Shown: positions 6,372 through 13,053 of the stretch, one piece after another
Layout of the letters: the number at the start of each line of letters is the position of its first letter
How positions within the stretch are numbered: position 1 is the stretch's first letter
Source: Lentisphaerota bacterium
GTDB lineage: Bacteria; Verrucomicrobiota; Kiritimatiellia; JAAZAB01
Reading direction: 5' to 3'
Length of the DNA: 15,692 nt
Assembly (NCBI GenBank): GCA_016182435.1
Contig: JACPGN010000138.1
Location: forward strand, 1 to 15,692
Position numbers and translations under genes: made by a program
The notes under the pieces: model-generated
What the model saw: only the letters and a program-made list of their open reading frames with translations
The model's database searches: none
What the model was told of the DNA's origin: nothing

Positions 6372-6459
6372 ATGTTTGCCGAACGCTATAAATCAGGCCG
6401 AGCCGCGATCGCGCATCGGGGCGATGGCCTAATTTGCTGGTAGAGAGTCAGTCCTTCTT

Positions 6460-7614
6460 TCACTTCAGTTTATAGATACGGATGGCATTATCGCGGGCAA
6501 CTTTGAGGAGCACCTCCTCCGGCAACTGCTGAATGGCACCGAAGGTCTCCTCCATGTAATTTGGGAATCGCATGGTCTTGCCCGAAATGCCGACAAACTG
6601 GTCGGTCGCAAGCAGAAGGCGATCGGCATGGTCAATGAAGAAGCGCCGCCATTCCGGCTTGAGAGTGTTCTGCCCATCCACCATCCGGTTGGGCATGGGC
6701 GCAACCGAGCCGACCTGATTTGCGCGATCCTCGACTTTAAACCCGAGATAGAGATTCGTGTGCGTGGCGAGCATGCGGCGCAACAGCTCGATGGTCATCT
6801 GGCCGGTGTTGTCCCAACCTATGTGCTGCCAGACGATCTTAGCTTTGCGGTTGTACGCGAGCAGGCGTTCCAGCCCCGGGATCGTGGCCTGAAGCGTCGC
6901 CGGATTCTTCGCGCTCGTCCGGCGCAGATTCTCCGGCGTGACCGTGTCCTCGAGCACGGCCTCCATGTGGATGTCAATGGGCAAGTCATGCTTCGCCGCG
7001 ATATCGGCAAGGAGCAGGTAGAGCGGGTGATCAGGGGCGGCCGCTTCGAAAACATGGTTCTGGTTCAGGGAAAGATGAAGGACCGAAAGTTCGCCAAAGG
7101 CCTTGGCGCCGTCCGCCACCATCTTCTCGGCCGCCGCCCTGAATTTCTTCCTAACCTCGTCCGTCACTGCGTCCGGCGCCGTGCCGTGAATCATGGAGTT
7201 GAGGATGCCGCCGCCGGCGCCGAGGACCAATCGGTCAGGGTATTTACGGATCGCCGGCAGGAGTTTCGTGTAGTCATAGTAGCCCATCTGGCCGGAGACA
7301 CGCGGTTAAGGCATCAAGACCGCCTTCCGGATGCCGTACTGGTTCATGGTCTGGATCAGATTATCGGCGCAGGCAAGATAGTCGGCAGCGGTGAACTCGA
7401 TGAATGGTTTCTGGCCGCGGGGAGGTCTCTGTCCCGGCCCGCGATTTGAGCGCATTTGCTCCTGAATCCATTCGAGGGACAACGCATTGTTCAGATGCAT
7501 ATGCACATCAATATACGTGCCAAATCCTGGTGGTTCCCCCGCATGGCTGGTTGGGATGGGAACTACTCTGCAGAAAGTTGCAACCGTGGCAACAATCATC
7601 AATTTACGGATCAA
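6460..7614 (-). pseudogene. Exported TIM-barrel amidohydrolase interrupted by one in-frame TAA
   Basis: A metal-dependent amidohydrolase-2-type protein. The first part (102 codons from a TTG start at 7614, with GGGAGGGAG about 7 nt upstream) has a signal peptide-like N-terminus (MIRKLMIVATVATF...SHAG) and the metal-binding IDVHMHLN. After VLMP comes TAA (7308-7306), then in the same frame PRVSGQMGYYDYTKLLPAIR and the rest: GAGGGILNSM, FGELSVLHLSLNQNHVFEAA, DHPLYLLLADIAAKHDLPIDIHME, KIVWQHIGWDN, LLLATDQFVG. Both halves are intact and in frame, about 384 codons together. A single C-to-T change of CAA would produce the stop. It is therefore either a recent nonsense mutant, a read-through gene or a sequence error. 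The second half alone could start at the ATG at 7287 but would lack the HMH metal site. Confidence 0.82.
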
Positions 7615-7791
7615 GACACTCCCTCCCTTGCTCGCCGTTCACCGCATACAATCGAGGTGATGATCGGAATAGCAAGCTTTATAAGTGGATAATTTAAAAA
7701 TCTGATCACTAACCCTGGTTTTGCTTGCCCGGACCCGGTAGGTCCGCCACATGGTCGGCTGCAGAGTTTCTGATTCTGATTTAGTTAGCCG

Positions 7792-7820
7792 CCGGTCACA
7801 CTTTATTAAGTGTGTCGCTA
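7792..7820 (-). repeat. Direct repeat copy 1 with CACACTT hairpin
   Basis: A 29-bp segment identical to 7977-8005. It contains the hairpin CACACTT-TATT-AAGTGTG (7797-7814). Similarity extends on the right to a shared GAATTC-containing flank and an AT-rich TATATAT run, and on the left to a TTAG-rich flank, so the full related unit is about 65-70 bp. Confidence 0.85.
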
Positions 7821-7976
7821 AGGTCAATGAAAGAATTCTCTATATATAATCAGCATTGCATAATTGGGTGACGGCAATAGTGGCCATTCTCTTAAGAAAA
7901 ACGCGATCTTCCATATCACTGTATTTTGCAAGACTCGTTAGGGATGGAAACTTGCAATGAGAGAGTTAGTCAGCGT

Positions 7977-8005
7977 CCGGTCACACTTTATTAAGTGTGT
8001 CGCTA
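7977..8005 (-). repeat. Direct repeat copy 2 with CACACTT hairpin
   Basis: Exact second copy of the 29-bp core, 185 bp from the first, with the hairpin at 7982-7999. It could be a regulatory site pair upstream of the amidohydrolase gene or a dispersed genomic repeat; the sequence alone does not decide. Confidence 0.85.
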
Positions 8006-8273
8006 CGATCAGTAGAAGAATTCCTGATATATTAGGGTGAAATCTGTAAGGGCGAGAGAAGCGCCATGTTGCCGTGCTGGCTGAATCACAAGTAAAAAAG
8101 TTCATGGGATGATCCAAGCATGCACGGCGAATGCCCGGCATAAGCCGCGGCCATCAGGACGGGGGCTGGATAGCCAGGTTCGACGCCCGCTTCCGCGCCT
8201 GGGCTTTCACGTGCTTGCTTTAATCCGACTTGACCAACAAACATGGATAAACGTGAATTCTGCTATTCCGGGA

Positions 8274-9767
8274 TCAGAATTGCGTCAAGTAGGGCGGCAT
8301 CGGATCGGTGTTCCTATGGCATCGCTGCGCAAGACGCCACAGCAGCTCCTCGCGCACATCTCGATGCTGATTCTCGCCATAGAAGTTGCGGCTTTCGTCC
8401 GGATCTTCCTGGAGGTTGAACAACTGGCCGTATTGCTGTCCGGCTGTAGGATAAATGTTCAGCTTCCATCGGTCCGTACGCAGGGTCTGCACCGCCATGT
8501 AGGGACCAAAGAGCTTGCCGAATCGCTGGGGAGTTATGTCGTACATGTCGGAATAGATGTCCTCCCTTCCGATTCGACCGCCGCTGCGCAGGGCCGCCGA
8601 GAAGTCGCGGCCTTGGACCCCGGGCGTGATCGGGACATCCAGCAGGCTGAGAAGCGTGGGATAGAGATCTGCCAGTTCCACCAATCCCCCCTCGCGCCGC
8701 GGCGTCAGCTTGCGGCCGGGTAAGTGGATAAGCAGAGGCACACGAAGAGTTTCGTCGTAGTGCAGCGATGGTTTTCGTAGAAGATCGTGGTTTCCCAGAA
8801 ACTCACCGTGATCGCTCGTGAAGACGATCATGGTGCTTTCCTTCTGCCCGGAGTGTTCCAGCGCATCGAGCAGGCAGCCGACCCCATCGTCAATCAAACT
8901 GATACTCGCGAAGTAATGGCGCGCAATATGCCGCTTGACGAGGTCGGGGTAACGTTGCATCTCGCCGATAGCCATCGCGGCCGGCAAAGGGATAAAGGCG
9001 GGATCAACGCCCCCTTTGACGGCTGGAATGGGAATGTCCTCCAGGTTGTAACGGACAATCTGGTCTTCCGGCGCCTCAAAGGGGGGGTGTGGCGCGATAA
9101 ACGAGCAGAAGGTGAACCACGGTTTGCCGCCGTCCTGCGCGCGGACAAACTCAGCCGCACTCGCGGCGATGAACGTCGAGTGGTCGAACACGGAAGGATA
9201 AGGCGAAACACGCAAGTCGCCCGGACCGTCAGCAAGTAAAGGCGTGGCTTTGCGGTCGAGCAGCGCGGGAGATTTCTCGCGCAACCATTCCCGGTGCCGA
9301 CCACGAAGAATGTCCTCGCAACCGGAATAGACCTCAAATCCGTAGTTCTCCTTGCACGGATCGTCTGGAACGGGCGTGAGCATGCCATCCTTGGCAAATC
9401 GCCGCCAGTCCAATGTCGGCACATCCGCGTGAAGCTCTCGAAGCGTGTACTGTTCCGGAGTCAGGTGGACCTTGCCGAAGGCGGCAGTGCGGAATCCATG
9501 ACGCCGCAACACTTCCGGGAAGGTGGTTTCCGACGGTGGCAGTATGCCCATGCCCCGCACGCGCGCAGCGGCCGGATAGCGACCGGTAAATAGCACAGCG
9601 CGCGAGGCCATGCAGGCGGGGCTTTGGCAAAACGCCTTGTCAAAGACCACGCTGGATTCGGCCAGGCGATCGAGGTGCGGCGTCTGCACAACTGGATTCC
9701 CCATGAAACCAAGACAGTCGGCACGGTGCTGATCCGTCATAATCCAGAGAATATTCATCTTCTTCAT
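8274..9767 (-). CDS. Formylglycine-dependent sulfatase
   Basis: An arylsulfatase-family hydrolase (alkaline phosphatase superfamily) that removes sulfate esters, usually from glycans. The start MKKMNILWIMTDQHRADCLG gives the metal-binding DQ(H). SPACMASRAVLFTGRYP holds the C-x-A-x-R motif (C52, R56), whose Cys is converted to formylglycine by a maturase not present here. FTSDHGEFLGNHDLLRKPSLH gives the remaining metal and sulfate contacts. Length 497 residues is usual. ATGs at 9767 and 9758 both precede MNILW; the upstream frame to 9815 is unlike the family and was dropped. No clear signal peptide is visible with either start, so location is uncertain. It lies 87 nt after the sugar isomerase-like gene on the same strand, suggesting a joint role in degrading a sulfated sugar. 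Confidence 0.93.
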   Translation of the reverse strand: MKKMNILWIMTDQHRADCLGFMGNPVVQTPHLDRLAESSVVFDKAFCQSPACMASRAVLFTGRYPAAARVRGMGILPPSETTFPEVLRRHGFRTAAFGKVHLTPEQYTLRELHADVPTLDWRRFAKDGMLTPVPDDPCKENYGFEVYSGCEDILRGRHREWLREKSPALLDRKATPLLADGPGDLRVSPYPSVFDHSTFIAASAAEFVRAQDGGKPWFTFCSFIAPHPPFEAPEDQIVRYNLEDIPIPAVKGGVDPAFIPLPAAMAIGEMQRYPDLVKRHIARHYFASISLIDDGVGCLLDALEHSGQKESTMIVFTSDHGEFLGNHDLLRKPSLHYDETLRVPLLIHLPGRKLTPRREGGLVELADLYPTLLSLLDVPITPGVQGRDFSAALRSGGRIGREDIYSDMYDITPQRFGKLFGPYMAVQTLRTDRWKLNIYPTAGQQYGQLFNLQEDPDESRNFYGENQHRDVREELLWRLAQRCHRNTDPMPPYLTQF

Positions 9768-9825
9768 TTCAGGGTTCAATTTAATCAGCCTGCCTGGGCA
9801 CTGACAAGCTTTCAAGCTTTGGGGT

Positions 9826-9866
9826 CCCTGTATTTAGATTCTCCGAAGTAGAATCTAAATACAGGG
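9826..9866 (-). terminator. Long perfect hairpin at the isomerase stop codon
   Basis: Two perfectly complementary 17-base arms (9826-9842 and 9850-9866) with a 7-base loop. The TAG stop of the isomerase-like gene (9857-9855) lies inside one arm. There is no T-run after it on the minus strand, so it may act as an attenuator or RNA-stability element between the two genes rather than a classical terminator. Confidence 0.55.
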
Positions 9867-10712
9867 CTGCCCCGAATGCTTTTGTCGCGGCGCTGCCTTC
9901 ATGAGTTGCAAGAAATTGGCCTCCAGAAAAACCAGTCGTTCTGCTGGTGTCTGCCCGTCAAGAGCCGCTTCGTAATGGAGTGGTCCGGCAAAACCGGTAG
10001 CCTTCAGTGCTGAGCGGAAAGCGGCCCAGTCAATGACTCCACGGAGGGGCGGCCAGTGCTTTTCGTCAACCCCATCGTAGTCGGAGCAGTGCAAGGCGAA
10101 GAGTCGTGGTCCCAGACTACGGACCACTTCCGGGAGTGAAGCAAAGCCATCCATTAGATGATTGGTGTCCAGGCAGACACCGGCCGTGTCCGAGTCCACA
10201 TCCTCCAGAAGATCGAGCAGTTCTGCGATTGACCGCCCCAAACACGTGCGCGGCAGCAGTTCAATGGCCAGTCGGCATCCGGCCTGACGGACCATTTGCG
10301 CGATGGTTTCGATGGCGTGTTTTGCCTGCTTCATTCGTGCAGCGCGAGCGTCGTTGGTGATCGGCTCGAAACTGGGATGCACGATGATCATGCGGGCGCC
10401 GATTCGCACCGCCAGGTCGAGAGCCACGCCAATGGCCTGCATGCCGGCAGACCCGATGGCGGGATCTGGTGAGGAGATGTCCAAGGAACCACCGAAGTTG
10501 GCGTGGACAGTCCGGGGTTCGACATGTGCCTTGGCCAGAGCCCGACGGGCCTCCTGCACATGGGTTGCCTCTTTCCCGAAAGTCGGTTCCCATAGTTCGA
10601 CCGATCTCACCGACGATCCGCCGAGCATCCCTATTGTGTCAAGCTGTTGTTCGGGATCAAGGGTATGAAAGGACACCCCGAGTGCAAACGGCGCGTCATC
10701 CGTCATTCGCAT
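9855..10712 (-). CDS. Xylose isomerase-like TIM-barrel (sugar phosphate isomerase/epimerase) protein
   Basis: A 285-residue AP-endonuclease-2/xylose-isomerase-like barrel. Metal-site residues appear in the usual order: IIVHPSFE (H112), AIELLPRT (E151), GVCLDTNHL (D182, H185), ALHCSDYDG (H208), KHWPPLRGVIDW (H219) and LHYEAA (E248). Such proteins isomerise or epimerise sugars, or act as dehydratases; the substrate cannot be told. The ATG at 10712 is supported by AGGA 8 nt upstream. The sulfatase follows after a strong hairpin. Together they look like part of a sulfated-carbohydrate utilisation set. Upstream lies a repeat-rich spacer with no promoter that I can call. Confidence 0.9.
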   Translation of the reverse strand: MRMTDDAPFALGVSFHTLDPEQQLDTIGMLGGSSVRSVELWEPTFGKEATHVQEARRALAKAHVEPRTVHANFGGSLDISSPDPAIGSAGMQAIGVALDLAVRIGARMIIVHPSFEPITNDARAARMKQAKHAIETIAQMVRQAGCRLAIELLPRTCLGRSIAELLDLLEDVDSDTAGVCLDTNHLMDGFASLPEVVRSLGPRLFALHCSDYDGVDEKHWPPLRGVIDWAAFRSALKATGFAGPLHYEAALDGQTPAERLVFLEANFLQLMKAAPRQKHSGQPCI

Positions 10713-10754
10713 GGCTTATTTCCTGTTTTCGCGGAGTTTGTCTGAGGATTCTCC

Positions 10755-10789
10755 TGCCGAACGGGCAGAGTTGCAACTCTGGTTCGGCA
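10755..10789 (-). repeat. GAACGGGCAGAGTT hairpin, copy A (possible degenerate attC)
   Basis: TGCCGAAC...GTTCGGCA arms with a three-base bulge and the inner AGAGTTG/CAACTCT stem. It shares the AACGGGCAGAGTT motif with the hairpin at 11078-11117 and with 4319-4331. Its GTTCGGC box is 36 nt upstream of the isomerase start. Confidence 0.6.
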
Positions 10790-10863
10790 ATTCGTGATCA
10801 GAAGTGTTCCGCCTTGGCGGATCTGCGCAGGCAAATCCCAGGCTACAGTCCTCAATGGCAAGA

Positions 10864-10904
10864 GCCTACTTCGCCGGAGCAAGACCTCCTGGCTGCGAAG
10901 GCTG
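10864..10904. repeat. 41-bp interspersed repeat, second copy
   Basis: Matches 1653-1693 at 38 of 41 positions. The minus strand carries CTTCGC...GCGAAG arms. Copies sit in otherwise gene-free DNA here and in the ispF 3' end there. Confidence 0.75.
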
Positions 10905-11077
10905 AACATCAGAGGTGTCACGGAGCGTCCGGCTTTGCCAGAATCGTGACGCTCGGCAAGGATTGCGTCGGGCCTTTCGGTTTAATCCCGCTATCTCTCC
11001 ATACCTGGGAACACCATCATCTTCTTGCCTCAACGATACACTTTTCCCAATCGCAAATCCAAATATCCATCAATCTG

Positions 11078-11117
11078 CCGAACGGGCAGAGTTGACCTTG
11101 CAACTCTGCCCGTTCGG
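11078..11117 (-). other. attC-like hairpin 3' of the DUF5615/DUF433 pair
   Basis: Perfect 17-base arms (11078-11094, 11101-11117) with a six-base loop. The outer boxes read CCGAAC and GTTCGG on the minus strand, continuing to GTTCGGC. It begins 11 nt after the toxin stop, the place expected for the attC of that cassette. The perfect stem is atypical for attC; an intrinsic hairpin repeat is the alternative. Confidence 0.5.
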
Positions 11118-11128
11118 ATTCTACTTCA

Positions 11129-11461
11129 TTATTCCAGAATCAGCAATGATTCCGAGGGATTGGAAATGAACGCACAAATCATTTCCGCATTATCCATTAT
11201 CAGATTTTTGATGTATTGTGTGGAACAATTCCCAACCCTGAGGTGGATGACTTTGGGAGGGTGGCTGCGTAGAAGTGCCCGGTGAAAGAAATCAGAATCT
11301 TTTGAGATAATGACAAAGCCATGCTCCGCCGCGAATTTCCAGATGATCTCGTCGTTTTCCGTCGTCAGCTTGACATTGGCGACATGCTGAGAGCCTGGAA
11401 ATGCGGCGTCAATATCCCGCAAAAGTCGGCGGGAAAGGTTCTGGTCAAACAATAGCTTCAC
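11129..11461 (-). CDS. DUF5615-family PIN-like toxin
   Basis: A 110-residue PIN-like nuclease-fold protein. It begins MKLLFDQNLSRRLL (D6), then TTENDEIIWKFAAEHGFVIIS (D37/E38) and SKDSDFFHRAL (D55, D57), the acidic residues expected of a PIN active site. Relatives are toxins paired with DUF433 antitoxins and are presumed RNases. The start is GTG at 11461, overlapping the antitoxin stop as GTGA, which gives translational coupling. The nearest in-frame ATG would remove the D6 motif. An attC-like hairpin follows the stop. No damage is visible. Confidence 0.87.
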   Translation of the reverse strand: MKLLFDQNLSRRLLRDIDAAFPGSQHVANVKLTTENDEIIWKFAAEHGFVIISKDSDFFHRALLRSHPPKVIHLRVGNCSTQYIKNLIMDNAEMICAFISNPSESLLILE

Positions 11462-11682
11462 GCCATTGCCACCGTCAGCTTTTTCTCGCGATCAGCAGCG
11501 AAAGCCAGGCAAGCGTGAATGTCGTCCGAGGTAAGTTCCGGAAAATCCCGCAAGATATCCGCCTCGGTCATTCCGGATGCCAGATACTCCAGAATATCCG
11601 ACACGGTGATACGCATGCCGCGAATACACGGCTTGCCGCTTCGTTTGCCGGGTTCAATAGTGATAATGTTTGCGTAATTCAT
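11458..11682 (-). CDS. DUF433-family antitoxin
   Basis: A 74-residue protein with the DUF433 core: SGKPCIRGMRITVSDILEYL, then SGMTEADILRDFPELTSDDI and a C-terminal helix CLAFAADREKKL. DUF433 proteins have a helix-turn-helix-like fold and accompany DUF5615 toxins. The ATG at 11682 is chosen because the family core starts just after it; the longer upstream frame runs through the promoter. Its last base pairs overlap the toxin's GTG start. The candidate promoter ends only 7 nt before the ATG, so the mRNA may be nearly leaderless. The pair forms one cassette between the attC-like sites at 11078 and 11798. Confidence 0.87.
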   Translation of the reverse strand: MNYANIITIEPGKRSGKPCIRGMRITVSDILEYLASGMTEADILRDFPELTSDDIHACLAFAADREKKLTVAMA

Positions 11683-11689
11683 GTTTTTA

Positions 11690-11718
11690 ACTCTACCTCG
11701 ATAATGACGCTTTGACAA
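11690..11718 (-). promoter_or_regulatory. Candidate promoter of the DUF433/DUF5615 cassette
   Basis: Minus strand TTGTCA (11718-11713), 17-nt spacer, TAGAGT (11695-11690), five and four of six consensus bases. The -10 box ends 7 nt before the ATG, implying a very short or absent leader if used. Confidence 0.45.
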
Positions 11719-11797
11719 GCTGTTTTATCGCTTGATTAAATATCCTGTTCGGGTCTTGGTTCAGATTGATTTCTCATCTTTCCTTTCTTTTTATCAA

Positions 11798-11854
11798 TCC
11801 GAACGCTCTGGCTCGGCGAGCTTGCGAGCCGTAGCCAGCAGCCGGTTGTTCGCA
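11798..11854 (-). other. attC-like site 3' of the 61-aa membrane protein gene
   Basis: Minus strand TGCGAAC ... GTTCGGA with inner arms CTGGCTACGGCTCGC against CTCGCCGAGCCAG, differing by an extra base, and an AAG loop. The asymmetric spacer on the left side fits the unpaired central spacer of attC sites. It starts about 7 nt after the upstream gene's stop. Confidence 0.72.
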
Positions 11855-11860
11855 ATTGCA

Positions 11861-12046
11861 TTATTGTTTTGGTCGTTGAAATGCCTTGAAAAGCAGGATT
11901 CCCAGGCCCGTCGTGAAAAAAAGAAATCCAGGCACAGCGAAGACGAAGGGCATTAGAATTTCACCCTTGTCAGTCCATTGATGAAACATAGGAACGCCGA
12001 TGAATAGAATTCCCACAATGAGGAAGAATACCCCGAGTATTGTCAT
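11861..12046 (-). CDS. Small two-helix membrane protein (61 aa)
   Basis: Not recognised. Two hydrophobic helices (about 2-20 and 31-55) are separated by the polar loop MFHQWTDKGEI, and the tail is basic (KAFQRPKQ). AGGAG lies 6 nt before the ATG, which supports a real gene. Upstream, the GTTCGCA box of the attC-like site at 12069-12131 ends about 22 nt before the start; downstream, the next attC-like site begins almost at its stop. It is thus the only gene of a cassette about 270 bp long. No own promoter is evident, so it may depend on read-through. Possible roles cannot be judged from sequence. Confidence 0.68.
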   Translation of the reverse strand: MTILGVFFLIVGILFIGVPMFHQWTDKGEILMPFVFAVPGFLFFTTGLGILLFKAFQRPKQ

Positions 12047-12068
12047 TGTGTTCTCCTATTTCCTGATG

Positions 12069-12131
12069 TGCGAACGTGGGCGCTGAACCGCGCCGCGCTT
12101 AGCGGCGTCGTGTTCCACCGCTTTGTTCGCC
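12069..12131 (-). other. attC-like site 3' of the methyltransferase gene
   Basis: Minus strand GGCGAAC ... GTTCGCA. Inner arms ACGACGCCGC and GCGGCGCGGTTCAGCGCCCAC pair imperfectly around a TAAG loop, with unpaired extra bases. It begins 5 nt after the methyltransferase stop. It is one of the clearest sites in the window. Confidence 0.78.
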
Positions 12132-12135
12132 TATT

Positions 12136-13053
12136 CTATTCCAATTCGAGGCCCAATTGATTCCGGCGGCTTTGAAGTCGAGCCACCGCTGGGCGTGGGT
12201 GCTTGGCAGGTAGCGCGACCCCCTCATGTGGAAGGCAGTGTTCTGCCGATGACAACAAAGTGAGTAGCGAGTGCTCAATTTCGATTCTTGCAATCTCAAG
12301 CCTTTCCTCTGCAATGCGAGTGTATTCATCTGAAATGTCACAGAGGATGGCGAACCTCTCATTTGCCATACACGCCTCACCGGTTGTGCCTGATCCACTC
12401 ATGAGGTCAATTGCGAGTTCGCCACGCGCCGTGGCCATGAGGAGCGTCTTCTCGATCACCGAAAGGGGCTTCTGCGACGGGTGTCCGGTCTGTTCACTCC
12501 TCCCAACAAATCCACACAATAGGGACTCTTCTATCACGCTGGGCGGCCCAGGAATATACAGCAGTTTGCCCTGTTGCATCTTTTTCCGCTGCACGTCATT
12601 GAGGAAGTTCTCAACGTGCATCACGGCGTTGGGGGTCGTAAGGTGCAGACACGTCATCTGCGCAGACCTCCAGCCGCGTATGCGAGACGGAGAGTTCTTG
12701 TAGAACCACGTCAACCAGCATTTGAGCGTCAATGGCGCAGGAAGTATCCGAACAAATCGAGCGACGATTTCGGGGAAGCCCCACAGGAAAATATGATCTG
12801 ACAACGGCGCGACGCAGCGCAGGAGTTGCGGCAGGTATTCATCGTAGTCGTCACGCACGCCGCCGACGCCTTTGTTGTACCACGGATCAAGAACGCAGCA
12901 TTGCGCGTGGAAGCCCAGGGCCAAGAGGAGTTGTGAGGACATCTCTATGTCCATCGGCGGCAGGATGACCACTCCCTGCTTGCCGAGTTGAGACGCAACG
13001 GCGTTCCGTAACTCCAATAGTTCCGGATGGTGTGTCTTGTCGTTCGTTTTCAT
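12136..13053 (-). CDS. Beta-class N4/N6 DNA methyltransferase of a cassette-borne R-M system
   Basis: Uses S-adenosylmethionine to methylate DNA and protect host sites from the neighbouring endonuclease. Motif order is that of beta-class amino-methyltransferases: catalytic motif IV first (VLDPWYNKG, DPWY at 56-59), then TGHPSQKPLSVIEKTLL (191 onward), then the SAM-binding motif DLMSGSGTTGE (216-226) and the acidic CDIS. DPWY in place of DPPY is a known type of variation but worth noting. The start at 13053 (MKTNDKTHHPELLEL) overlaps the HNH gene stop as ATGA; a longer upstream frame only shadows that gene. Length 305 residues. The stop lies 5 nt before an attC-like site. Whether it acts on adenine N6 or cytosine N4 is not decided by sequence. 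Confidence 0.9.
   Translation of the reverse strand: MKTNDKTHHPELLELRNAVASQLGKQGVVILPPMDIEMSSQLLLALGFHAQCCVLDPWYNKGVGGVRDDYDEYLPQLLRCVAPLSDHIFLWGFPEIVARFVRILPAPLTLKCWLTWFYKNSPSRIRGWRSAQMTCLHLTTPNAVMHVENFLNDVQRKKMQQGKLLYIPGPPSVIEESLLCGFVGRSEQTGHPSQKPLSVIEKTLLMATARGELAIDLMSGSGTTGEACMANERFAILCDISDEYTRIAEERLEIARIEIEHSLLTLLSSAEHCLPHEGVALPAKHPRPAVARLQSRRNQLGLELE

Larger units (their letters stand above)
7615..8273. other. Gene-free spacer between sulfatase and amidohydrolase, with two direct repeats
   Basis: No convincing gene on either strand; short open frames here read through the repeats. It is more AT-rich than its flanks (7640-8040) and holds two copies of a hairpin-bearing repeat (7792-7820 and 7977-8005). 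The part near 8040-8273 is GC-rich and featureless apart from the sulfatase stop at its edge. Confidence 0.6.
10713..11077. other. Repeat-rich gene-free spacer
   Basis: No gene is seen. It contains a GAACGGGCAGAGTT-type hairpin (10755-10789), a CCGCC..GGCGG palindrome near 10810-10821, the second copy of the 41-bp repeat (10864-10904), and GAGCGTC/GACGCTC inverted arms around 10925-10955. A 72-codon frame here is translated repeat. Confidence 0.6.

Noticed and set aside
6372..6459. Possible attC between the amidohydrolase stop and the 316-aa gene (GTTCGGC at 6384-6378, GC-rich arms near 6392-6430).
   Set aside because: The right box is present but no AAC-type left box or convincing arm pairing could be found; kept only as a possible boundary.
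6628..7449. Long plus-strand open frame (273 codons) opposite the amidohydrolase.
   Set aside because: No coherent protein features; the minus strand encodes clear amidohydrolase motifs, so this is an antisense shadow of GC-rich coding DNA.
7937..7951. GTTAGGGATGGAAAC resembles the 3' end of some CRISPR repeats.
   Set aside because: Only one instance, no spacers and no cas genes.
8109..8723. Plus-strand open frame (204 codons) and others opposite the sulfatase.
   Set aside because: Shadows of the sulfatase coding strand.
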